Below, piece by piece: positions 24,839-32,948 of a DNA stretch of 64,000 nucleotides. The notes under the pieces were generated by a model. The model saw nothing but the letters and a program-made list of their open reading frames with translations, was not told the DNA's origin and did not search any database. The stretch is from Thalassotalea_B sp049613795 (GTDB taxonomy: Bacteria; Pseudomonadota; Gammaproteobacteria; Enterobacterales; Alteromonadaceae), in the NCBI GenBank assembly GCA_049613795.1, contig JBMZCX010000003.1, positions 17,954-81,953 on the forward strand, written 5' to 3'. How positions within the stretch are numbered: position 1 is the first letter of the stretch; every line of letters begins with the position of its first letter. Made by a program: the position numbers and the translations under genes.

Positions 24839-26524
24839 ATGATGTCACTTTACTCGCTAAAAAAACACTTAGCTTTGCCTAAAACGTCTTGGCAAATATG
24901 CTTGTTAGCGGCCATTGGTGGCATCGCTTCTGCTGGCCTAATTATACTTTTTACCGCCAGCATTGATTTCATACAGCAATGGTACTTACCGCAAAAAGAG
25001 GACTATACCAGTTTAAGTGCGCTAAGTCGTTTTCATTTGCCAATTATTGGTGCTTTACTGATATTGCTTTGCGCTAAGCTCACTGGCTATCAATATTTAC
25101 GGACGGGCATTCCTTTTGTACTGCACCGATTAAAAGTAGCGCATGGCGTAATTCCTCTACGAAATACGCTTAATCAATTTGTCGGTACTGTATTTGCTTT
25201 AGCGTCAGGGTTTTCTGTTGGTCGCGAAGGGCCAGCAGTACATTTAGGCGCAGCCTGCAGCAGTTTTATTGGCAGCTATTTAAAGCTTCCCTATAACGCT
25301 GTTCGTACACTGTGTGCTTGCGGGATTGCAGCGGGCATTGCTGCTAGTTTTAATACACCAGTAGCCGCAGTTATTTTTGTGATGGAAGTGATAATGCGCG
25401 AATACAAAGTGCATATTTTTATTCCTGTGATGATCGCTTCTATTGTTGGTTCACTTATTACCAGTCATGTATTTGGCCCCGCCCATAAGTTTGAGTACTT
25501 TAGTAAAATTTCAATTGAAATGGTTGATTACCCATTGGTTATTTTACTTGGCTTAATCTTAGGTATTCTCGCTTTTGCATTTAACCGTTATTTAACCTTA
25601 ATTATTAAGCATTCTAAAGATTTTCATATTATTCCCCGTTTTTTGATGGCTGCTGCTATTACGGGTGCATTAGGCGCGGCAGTACCTTATGCCATGGGCA
25701 CCGATTTAAGTGCCATTGCTTTTGCCATTGAAGACAGTATTCATTTTCAATTATTGTTTGGCTTGCTTATTGCTAAATTTGTAATGACGATAGTCGCGCT
25801 GGGGCTAGGTGTACCAGGCGGTATTATCGGCCCTATTTTAAGTATTGGCGCTATTGCTGGCATTAGCGTTGCAGCCATTACAAACCAAGTGTTTATGCAA
25901 GACATGCTACTAACAGACTATGCATTAATGGGCATGGCGGGGTTTATGGCCGCGACACTAAATGCGCCTCTTGCTGCGCTACTTGCGGTAGTAGAACTGT
26001 CTAACCAATTAGAAATTATTGTCCCTGCGATGATAGTAATTACTACGGCCTCTGTTTCTTCAGGGCAATTTTTTGGTAACCGCTCTATTTTAGTGATGCA
26101 ACTAGAAGTACAAGGCTTACTTTACCGTCATCCGCCAATAGAAAAGTCATTACAACGTATTGGCGCAATGGGTATTATGCAAGAAAATTTAACCATAATA
26201 GCGCCCAACAATGAAAGCCATTACCTTGAAACATTAGCAAAAAGAGAAACCAACGAACTGATAATCGTTAAAAATAATGAAGCACAGCACAGCTTTACTT
26301 TATTGCACTCTCATCACGCCACGCTCAATAACGATTTCCCCTTAATAGAGCAACATCAATTGATTCCACTGCCATATCAAGTAACACTTGCCGAAGCTTA
26401 CGCGATATTAAAAGAATTTCGCCAAGGCGGCGTTTACCTTTACGATGGTAGTAAAGACAATATTGTTGGCGTGATAATGTTTGAACAAATTCGCTGTTAC
26501 TTAATAGAAGGAAAAACAAACTAA
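24839..26524 (+). CDS. CLC-family chloride channel/transporter with degenerate CBS tail
   Basis: 561 aa: the CLC core (about 1-430, some 10-12 helices) plus a C-terminal CBS-like region (about 435-555). Selectivity motifs: RTGIP (in place of GSGIP), GREGP with the gating Glu (about 130) and GVPGGIIGP. The internal proton Glu of E. coli ClcA (second Glu of FIIEEM) corresponds here to Val in FVMEVIM, as in CLC channels, so the protein may conduct chloride without strict proton exchange; that is inference. Its stop overlaps the hemJ ATG by one base. Confidence 0.9.
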   Translation: MMSLYSLKKHLALPKTSWQICLLAAIGGIASAGLIILFTASIDFIQQWYLPQKEDYTSLSALSRFHLPIIGALLILLCAKLTGYQYLRTGIPFVLHRLKVAHGVIPLRNTLNQFVGTVFALASGFSVGREGPAVHLGAACSSFIGSYLKLPYNAVRTLCACGIAAGIAASFNTPVAAVIFVMEVIMREYKVHIFIPVMIASIVGSLITSHVFGPAHKFEYFSKISIEMVDYPLVILLGLILGILAFAFNRYLTLIIKHSKDFHIIPRFLMAAAITGALGAAVPYAMGTDLSAIAFAIEDSIHFQLLFGLLIAKFVMTIVALGLGVPGGIIGPILSIGAIAGISVAAITNQVFMQDMLLTDYALMGMAGFMAATLNAPLAALLAVVELSNQLEIIVPAMIVITTASVSSGQFFGNRSILVMQLEVQGLLYRHPPIEKSLQRIGAMGIMQENLTIIAPNNESHYLETLAKRETNELIIVKNNEAQHSFTLLHSHHATLNNDFPLIEQHQLIPLPYQVTLAEAYAILKEFRQGGVYLYDGSKDNIVGVIMFEQIRCYLIEGKTN

Positions 26525-26949
26525 TGGCTATTCTTTGGCTAAAAGCTCTACATGTTTGCTTTATGGTTGCATGGTTTGCAGGGATATTTTATCTCCCTCG
26601 TTTATTTGTAAACCATGCTGAAAGCAATAACAAAGCCGTGATAAATCAACTAAAAGGCATGGAAAAACGTTTGCTTTATTTTGTTACACCGTTTGCTTTT
26701 TTAACGATAATATTTGGTATTGCACTTATTACCCAATATGGCCGCGAGTGGTTTGCTCAAGCACAATGGCTACATATTAAAATAACATTAGTAACCATAC
26801 TTATTATTTATCACGGCTATTGCTTTAAATTATTAAAAGACTTTCAACAAGACAAAAACACGCGTTCTGGGCGCTTCTATCGTTTTTTTAATGAAATTCC
26901 CGTCTTAATATTATTTGCCGTGGTGATACTTGCTTACGTTAAGCCTTAG
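26524..26949 (+). CDS. hemJ: Protoporphyrinogen oxidase HemJ
   Basis: 141 aa integral membrane protein with four helices. It contains the conserved ALHVCFMVAWFAGIFYLPRLFVNHA stretch (about 8-32, with the heme-ligand His) and a lysine/arginine-rich loop (LKGMEKRLLYFVTPFA). HemJ oxidises protoporphyrinogen IX to protoporphyrin IX, the penultimate step of heme synthesis, in bacteria without HemG/HemY. It is translationally coupled to the CLC gene (TAATG). hemL, an early step of the same pathway, lies 1.2 kb downstream after pyrB. Confidence 0.9.
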   Translation: MAILWLKALHVCFMVAWFAGIFYLPRLFVNHAESNNKAVINQLKGMEKRLLYFVTPFAFLTIIFGIALITQYGREWFAQAQWLHIKITLVTILIIYHGYCFKLLKDFQQDKNTRSGRFYRFFNEIPVLILFAVVILAYVKP

Positions 26950-27034
26950 TGCGTGTTAACTACTTTCTAAGCTAAAACTACTGCGCTAATGGCGAAATTT
27001 ATGCTATATTCTCGCCGAAATATTTACCTTATAC

Positions 27035-27080
27035 CCAGTTAATTACGCCCTTTCCTTTCCAGAAGAATTTAATTAACTGG
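27035..27080 (+). promoter_or_regulatory. Hairpin with pyrimidine-rich loop in the pyrB leader
   Basis: A perfect 11-bp inverted repeat (CCAGTTAATTA at 27035-27045, TAATTAACTGG at 27070-27080) encloses a 24-nt loop containing CGCCCTTTCCTTTCC. It ends 30 bp before the pyrB ATG. A TATATT box at 27005-27010 could be the -10 element, giving a transcript that starts near 27017 and carries the whole hairpin. There is no U run after it, so it is not a standard terminator. A pyrimidine-sensing role is a guess from gene context. Confidence 0.5.
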
Positions 27081-27110
27081 CTATTATCAACGTTAAAGCT
27101 GAGCAATATT

Positions 27111-28121
27111 ATGATGACCTTTGAAGGTAGCCATATTCTTTCTGTTTCACAATTTGATCGTGAATCAATTTCAAAAATATTAACCGTTTCTGCACAAATG
27201 GCGCCTTATGCGATGCGTAAAAAGCGCTGTAATGTATTAGACGGCGCTATTTTAAACAGTTTGTTTTTTGAACCAAGTACACGTACCCGTGTAAGTTTTG
27301 GTACCGCTTTTAATTTGCTTGGCGGCTCAGTTAGAGAAACGGTTGGCGAAGAAAACTCGTCATTAAGCAAAGGCGAATCGTTATTTGACACCGCTCGTGT
27401 CATTAGTGGCTATTCTGATGTTATTGCGATGCGCCACCCTAAAATGCACTCAGTGTCGGAGTTTGCTCAAGGCAGTAGCGTTCCTGTTATTAATGGCGGC
27501 GACGGTGCTAACGAGCACCCAACACAAGCTTTGCTTGATTTATTTACTATTCAGTCTGAAATGTTACCTTTTGGTAAGTCGTTAGACGGACTGCATATTG
27601 TGCTTATGGGCGATTTAAAACATGGCCGTACCGTGCATTCTTTATCTAAATTACTCAGCCTGTACAAAAACATTCAAGTTACTATGATATCACCTCGCGC
27701 ATTACAAATGCCTGACAATGTTATTTCAACGCTGATGAATGCCGGCCACAAAGTCAATATTACCGACAAGCTTGAAGGTAATTTAACCTGTGATGTTATT
27801 TATCAAACCCGTATTCAGCAAGAACGTTTTCCAAGCCAAGATGAAGCCGATCTTTATCGTGGTCACTTTAGTTTAAATAAAGAACTATACCAGCAGTATT
27901 GCCAGCAACATACGGTAATAATGCACCCGCTTCCGCGTGACTCACGCCCAGAAGCAAATGAATTAGACGTAGATCTAAACGACTTAGACAACTTAGCAAT
28001 TTTCAGACAGGCTCAAAATGGTGTATTAGTGCGTATGGCATTATTTGCACTAAGCCTAGGCGTTGAAGATAAGCTAACTCAATATGAAAAACCCGTTACG
28101 TGGTTTACTAATAAAATATAA
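27111..28121 (+). CDS. pyrB: Aspartate carbamoyltransferase, catalytic chain
   Basis: 336 aa. It contains the carbamoyl-phosphate site FFEPSTRTRVSFG (about 53-65), the KGES loop (SLSKGESLFDTA), HPTQALLDLFT and a C-terminal MHPLPRD. It catalyses the first committed step of pyrimidine synthesis. It is about 25 residues longer than E. coli PyrB, mostly in the C-terminal half, as in several marine gammaproteobacteria. There is no pyrI (regulatory chain) next to it, so allosteric control by a PyrI partner is not evident. hemL starts 11 bp after its stop. Confidence 0.95.
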   Translation: MMTFEGSHILSVSQFDRESISKILTVSAQMAPYAMRKKRCNVLDGAILNSLFFEPSTRTRVSFGTAFNLLGGSVRETVGEENSSLSKGESLFDTARVISGYSDVIAMRHPKMHSVSEFAQGSSVPVINGGDGANEHPTQALLDLFTIQSEMLPFGKSLDGLHIVLMGDLKHGRTVHSLSKLLSLYKNIQVTMISPRALQMPDNVISTLMNAGHKVNITDKLEGNLTCDVIYQTRIQQERFPSQDEADLYRGHFSLNKELYQQYCQQHTVIMHPLPRDSRPEANELDVDLNDLDNLAIFRQAQNGVLVRMALFALSLGVEDKLTQYEKPVTWFTNKI

Positions 28122-28132
28122 CAGGTATTACA

Positions 28133-29425
28133 ATGCAAAACTCTCAACAACTATTTAATCATGCTCAAGAAATAATTCCGGGCGGTGTTAACTCTCCCGT
28201 TCGTGCTTTTAATGGCGTAGGTGGCACACCATGTTTTATTAAACGTGCTGAAGGTGCCTATATTTATGACGCCGACGACAACGCCTACATCGATTATGTT
28301 GGCTCTTGGGGCCCGATGATTCTAGGCCATAATCACCCTGCAATTTTAGACGCAGTAATAAAAACAGCACAAAATGGCTTAAGTTTTGGTGCGCCTACCG
28401 CACTTGAAATTACCATGGCTGAAAAAGTAAAAGCGTTAGTGCCGTCAATGGAAAAACTGCGCATGGTAAGTTCAGGAACTGAAGCAACCATGAGTGCTAT
28501 TCGCTTGGCACGTGGTTACACTGGTCGTGACAAAATTTTAAAGTTTGAAGGTTGTTATCATGGCCATGCAGACTCTTTATTAGTAAAAGCTGGCTCTGGC
28601 GCATTAACGATGGGCGTGCCTAATTCTCCGGGTATTCCTGCTGATTTTGCTAAACATACATTAACGGTAAGCTTTAATAATTTAGCTGAAGTTGAAGAAA
28701 TTTTTGCAACATACAAAGATGAAATTGCTTGTATTATTGTGGAACCTGTCGCTGGGAATATGAACTGTATTCCTCCTGTTGACGGTTTTTTACAAGGCTT
28801 ACGAAAAGTATGCGATCAGTACAACAGTGTTTTAATTTTTGACGAAGTAATGACAGGTTTTCGTGTGGCTTTAGGTGGCGCACAAGCGCGTTACCAAGTA
28901 AAACCAGATCTAACTACATTAGGTAAAGTTATTGGTGGCGGTATGCCTGTTGGCGCTTTTGGCGGAAAAAAAGAAATAATGGACTACATTGCCCCTGTCG
29001 GCCCTGTTTACCAAGCAGGTACACTTTCTGGTAACCCTATTGCAATGGCTGCAGGTTTAGCGGCGTTGTCAGAGTTAAGCCAAGGTAATAAACACCAACA
29101 ATTATCAAACGCCACTGAAAAACTAGCGATGGGCTTTAAAGCGGCTGCAGAGCGTAATGGTATTTCACTGTCAATTAACTATGTTGGCGCAATGTTTGGC
29201 TTTTTCTTTACCAGTAAAGAAAATAGCGACACAACCATTACCAGTTACGAGCAAGCAACCCAGTGCGACGGTGAGATGTTTAAGAAGTTTTTCCATTACA
29301 TGCTTGAAGAAGGTGTTTATTTAGCCCCTTCAGCATTTGAAGCAAGCTTTTTATCAACCGCACATACTGATGAAATTATTGATAAAACGTTAGCGGCGGC
29401 TGATCGCTGTTTTGCTAGGTTATAA
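28133..29425 (+). CDS. hemL: Glutamate-1-semialdehyde 2,1-aminomutase
   Basis: 430 aa class III aminotransferase-fold enzyme, normal length. It has GGVNSPVRAFNGVGGTP at the N-terminus, FDEVMTGFRVALGGAQ, and the PLP lysine in TLGKVIGGGMPVGAFGG (about 265). It converts glutamate-1-semialdehyde to 5-aminolevulinate in the C5 heme pathway. It is cotranscribed with pyrB (11-bp gap) and followed by a strong terminator. Confidence 0.97.
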   Translation: MQNSQQLFNHAQEIIPGGVNSPVRAFNGVGGTPCFIKRAEGAYIYDADDNAYIDYVGSWGPMILGHNHPAILDAVIKTAQNGLSFGAPTALEITMAEKVKALVPSMEKLRMVSSGTEATMSAIRLARGYTGRDKILKFEGCYHGHADSLLVKAGSGALTMGVPNSPGIPADFAKHTLTVSFNNLAEVEEIFATYKDEIACIIVEPVAGNMNCIPPVDGFLQGLRKVCDQYNSVLIFDEVMTGFRVALGGAQARYQVKPDLTTLGKVIGGGMPVGAFGGKKEIMDYIAPVGPVYQAGTLSGNPIAMAAGLAALSELSQGNKHQQLSNATEKLAMGFKAAAERNGISLSINYVGAMFGFFFTSKENSDTTITSYEQATQCDGEMFKKFFHYMLEEGVYLAPSAFEASFLSTAHTDEIIDKTLAAADRCFARL

Positions 29426-29455
29426 TGAGATAATTTAAGAGTAAGAAAATAAATG

Positions 29456-29486
29456 AAAGCACCAATGCTCGCGCTGGTGCTTTTTT
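29456..29486 (+). terminator. Intrinsic terminator after hemL
   Basis: A 9-bp A/T-extended stem (AAAGCACCA at 29456-29464 with TGGTGC and T run at 29475-29486), 10-nt loop and six T. It lies 31 bp after the hemL stop. Confidence 0.88.
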
Positions 29487-29598
29487 ATACAACCCAATAA
29501 CCCGCTATTGCTCAATCGAGCGTCTTACCTTGATTTATTTTTTCTACGCACAACAAGATCGCAAACTTAATAAAAAGGGCATAAAGCCCTACAATCAG

Positions 29599-31914
29599 CT
29601 AATTGCCAAACAGCTTATCAAACCAAGATTTTTCTTTTTCTACCGTTTTTACGGGCATTAATTTCGAACAATCATACTGCAAAGCTAGACCAGACGTTAT
29701 TGCTGGTAATTTAACGGTATCAGGGCATTCCTGCGCTACCGCATAGCCCGTCTCTCGCTCAAATTCAGTTAATTGCACGCCAGAGGGCATGACCTGCGTT
29801 AAGTTTTTCACGCCGTACTGTTTCATAAATTCGGCATACAATACTAACGCACCACTACTACCGGTTAGCTTTGTTGCTTTGTTATCGTCGTTACCTACCC
29901 AAGTAGTAACTAAGGTATTTTGATCAAAACCGACATACCAAGAATCGCGCTGGTCATTAGTGGTACCTGTTTTTCCTGCCGTTTTTTTATTTTTCAAACG
30001 CCAAGATAACGACTTAGCTGTGCCTGATTTCGTCACTTCTTGCAGCGCATAGTTTAATAAGTAACTCGCCTGAGCAGAAAAGTATTGCTGCTCTTCCCGC
30101 TCAAATTGCCATATAGTTTCCCCTTGAGCTGAAATAATTTTATCAATAGTATGACCTTCAATATAAAAACCATTTCTAGCAAGCGGTAAATAAAATTGAT
30201 TCACCTGAAAAGGTGACATATTAAGCGCTCCCAGCAACATCGAAGGACGCATCACAATATCGTCAGGATAGCCCAACAAATGAATAGCATTTGCGACATT
30301 ATCTAAGCCGAGTTCCATGCCTAAATTTACTGACGGTACATTTAAAGATCGCACTAAACTACTCAGCAGTGAGGCTTGATCAGTAAACTTGCCATTATAG
30401 TTTTTCGGTTGCCACTTTTCTTCGCCTTCAATTGCTATCGTTAATGGCTTATCTGCTAACACAGTCGCTAAATTATATTGTTGATAGCGCTCTAATGCTG
30501 AAATATATATGGCAGGTTTAATTAGCGAGCCAATAGGACGTAAGGCATTTAATGCACGGTTAAAGCCAGCATAGCCCGCTTCTTTTGCACCAACTACTGC
30601 TTTAATTGCACCACTGTTAGTATCGGTTACCAACATTGCTGCTTGTAATGCTTGTTGATTGTTTTTGTCTAACTTGAGTAATTGTCCACTGACCGTTTTT
30701 TCTAATAACTGCTGGGTGTAATGCGAAAACTCTGTAAAGACACGAATACCCGACTGTTGCTCGTTGGGTTGCAATAATTGCGACAGTTCTCGCTTAACTA
30801 ACTGTAGGTAGGCAGGGTATTTTAATGTGTTTTTTGCAAAGCGACGCTGTTTTCGAACGACTAAGGGCAACTTTACCGCTTCAAGAAACTCAGTTTTAGT
30901 TAACATCTCATGTTCAAACATTAACCGTAATACTAAGTCGCGACGTTTTCTTGTTCGTTCTGGATGTCGCCACGGGTCATAATAACTTGGCCCTTTTATC
31001 ACCCCAATTAATGTAGCCATTTGCCCGTAACTGAGCTGCGCAATGTTTTTACCAAAATAGAATTCTGCGGCTAAACCGAAGCCATATATCCCATTGGCAT
31101 AGTGCTGCCCTAAATAAACTTCATTAATATAAGCTTCTAACAACTGGTCTTTGCTATAGCGATATTCGAGCAGCAATGCCATTATCGCTTCATTTACTTT
31201 TCGCGTAATAGTTTTATCGCGCGTTAAGTACATATTTTTAACTAGTTGCTGAGTTAACGTACTTCCCCCTTGAACTGTTCTACCCGCTTTAACATTACTA
31301 TAAGCCGCCCGTAAAATGCCTAACGGAGAGACACCTGAATGAAAATAAAAGTCGCGATCTTCCACTAACAATAAGGTATCAAGCAATAATTCTGGCACCG
31401 ACTGCAGCGGTACTAATACGCGATCTTCCTTATTCTCAGGAATAATTCGGTCGAGTAAAATAGGCTCTAAAACTACTTGATGTACGGGCTGATCATCAAT
31501 ATAGACCTGTGTAACTACGTGTTTTTTTACATCAATGGTAATCAAATCTGCCGTTGTTACACCACCACCAAAATCAAACGGGCGACGATAAACAATTAAG
31601 CGATTTTTACTTTGTGCAAACTCACCCGACTGTTTAGGGCTTACTACTTGCTGATAGTTATTAAGTAATAGTGATTTTTTAAGGTGAGTTAAATTAATCG
31701 CGTCACCTTGCTGAAAGCGCTCGACTTTGCCAAAAACTTGTACCGGTATTTGCCAACGTTGCCCTTCAAACTTGTTAACAACCTTACTGTCTAAATACAA
31801 AGTATAAGCCGCTAATAAAGCAAATAATGTAATGAACGTTTTACCTATAAAAATAAAAAATTTACGCCAAGAAATTCGCGTTCTATTAGGTTTTTTTTCT
31901 GTTTTTTTACTCAT
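29599..31914 (-). CDS. mrcB: Penicillin-binding protein 1B, bifunctional
   Basis: 771 aa class A PBP: a short Lys/Arg-rich cytoplasmic N-terminus, a membrane helix (about 22-43), a UB2H-like domain (about 65-150), a GT51 glycosyltransferase (about 160-335; EDRDFYFHSG and GGSTLTQQLVKN) and a transpeptidase (about 410-710; SLIKPA as SxxK, SLN as SxN and KTGTT as KTG). It polymerises and cross-links peptidoglycan. The UB2H region, where LpoB binds in E. coli, marks it as PBP1B rather than PBP1A. Monocistronic. Confidence 0.95.
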   Translation of the reverse strand: MSKKTEKKPNRTRISWRKFFIFIGKTFITLFALLAAYTLYLDSKVVNKFEGQRWQIPVQVFGKVERFQQGDAINLTHLKKSLLLNNYQQVVSPKQSGEFAQSKNRLIVYRRPFDFGGGVTTADLITIDVKKHVVTQVYIDDQPVHQVVLEPILLDRIIPENKEDRVLVPLQSVPELLLDTLLLVEDRDFYFHSGVSPLGILRAAYSNVKAGRTVQGGSTLTQQLVKNMYLTRDKTITRKVNEAIMALLLEYRYSKDQLLEAYINEVYLGQHYANGIYGFGLAAEFYFGKNIAQLSYGQMATLIGVIKGPSYYDPWRHPERTRKRRDLVLRLMFEHEMLTKTEFLEAVKLPLVVRKQRRFAKNTLKYPAYLQLVKRELSQLLQPNEQQSGIRVFTEFSHYTQQLLEKTVSGQLLKLDKNNQQALQAAMLVTDTNSGAIKAVVGAKEAGYAGFNRALNALRPIGSLIKPAIYISALERYQQYNLATVLADKPLTIAIEGEEKWQPKNYNGKFTDQASLLSSLVRSLNVPSVNLGMELGLDNVANAIHLLGYPDDIVMRPSMLLGALNMSPFQVNQFYLPLARNGFYIEGHTIDKIISAQGETIWQFEREEQQYFSAQASYLLNYALQEVTKSGTAKSLSWRLKNKKTAGKTGTTNDQRDSWYVGFDQNTLVTTWVGNDDNKATKLTGSSGALVLYAEFMKQYGVKNLTQVMPSGVQLTEFERETGYAVAQECPDTVKLPAITSGLALQYDCSKLMPVKTVEKEKSWFDKLFGN

Positions 31915-32112
31915 TAAAAACTTCTATGTCTGTAATTTCATTAAAAATAGCGCGGTTAAAGCTGCAACTAACGATTATAAAGCATTCTTTAAGGATATTT
32001 TTGAGCAAATCCCTTAATTTTTGTTATTTAATTAAATTATTTCAACTTTCTATTTGTAAATTTTGCACTTCACATATACCTTTAAATTATCAAATTATTA
32101 ACATTCACTCTA

Positions 32113-32874
32113 ATGAAAATACAATTACTACTGTGCTCACTACTTTTATTACTTCCTATTAAAGGCTTCAGCCAAGAGAAACTGACTATAGCCTTTGGTA
32201 ACGCGCTTGCACCATGGGTTATTCCACAAAGCGATAGCGGTATTGTTGTAGAGCTTATTTCAGCCGCCTTAGAGCCTGTAGGTTATAAAATAGTGCCACT
32301 GTACTTTCCTTATTCAAGGCGCATAAACTCTTACCGACAAGGATTAGTTGATGTAGCTAGTGATATGAATAGCAACACCATGTCAGCCGAAGATCTAGAA
32401 GGGTTTCTGTCGGAACCCGTTTACCAATATCACAATTATTTAATTTCATTAACTGAAAGTAATTTAACCTTTAACACCCTTGAAGACATTGGTAACCACA
32501 GCTTAATTAGCTGGCAAGGAGCAAAAGAACATTTAAGTGATCACTATAAAAATTTAATGGACAAAAATCCAAACTACACCGAAACCCATGATCAAGCATT
32601 ACAAGTTAAAATGTTATTTTTAAAGCGTTTTGATGTTGCGCAAATGGATTTACAAATATTTAAATATTATCGAAATCAAATTCATCAAAGTGGCGGCATC
32701 AACACAAGTGCTAAAGTCGACCTTTTCCCTATTCTAGGAGCAAGCCCAAACGGTTTTTTATTTAAAGACGAAAAAATTAAAAACTTATTTGATGAACGTA
32801 TAAAACAGCTTAAGACAAGTGGTGAATATCAAAAAATATTTGATAAATATACTGTCGCCGTTAAGTCTCCTTAG
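32113..32874 (+). CDS. Periplasmic solute-binding protein, family 3 type (orphan)
   Basis: 253 aa with a clear signal peptide (MKIQLLLCSLLLLLPIKGFSQ). The mature part has the two-lobed SBP_bac_3 plan (LTIAFGNALAPWVI; SYRQGLVDVASDMN; KNLFDERIKQLKTSGEYQKIFDKY at the C-terminus). No permease or ATPase gene is adjacent, so the ligand is unknown and it may act as a free sensor. Such single periplasmic binding proteins are numerous in Alteromonadales. It is transcribed divergently from mrcB. Confidence 0.75.
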   Translation: MKIQLLLCSLLLLLPIKGFSQEKLTIAFGNALAPWVIPQSDSGIVVELISAALEPVGYKIVPLYFPYSRRINSYRQGLVDVASDMNSNTMSAEDLEGFLSEPVYQYHNYLISLTESNLTFNTLEDIGNHSLISWQGAKEHLSDHYKNLMDKNPNYTETHDQALQVKMLFLKRFDVAQMDLQIFKYYRNQIHQSGGINTSAKVDLFPILGASPNGFLFKDEKIKNLFDERIKQLKTSGEYQKIFDKYTVAVKSP

Positions 32875-32948
32875 ACATTTAAGAACTAATTACATGCCTA
32901 ATTTTCCTTATCTAACACAAACTTAAAATAAGAACAGATAATTGCTGC

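Noticed and set aside
26989..27042. 17-codon frame (MAKFMLYSRRNIYLIPS) ending in the left arm of the pyrB hairpin, like a leader peptide
   Set aside because: No ribosome site, and the likely -10 box lies inside it, so it would not be fully transcribed.
31926..32162. Plus-strand frame of 78 codons between mrcB and the solute-binding protein
   Set aside because: Very AT-rich, overlaps the signal peptide coding of the real gene, and lacks a ribosome site.
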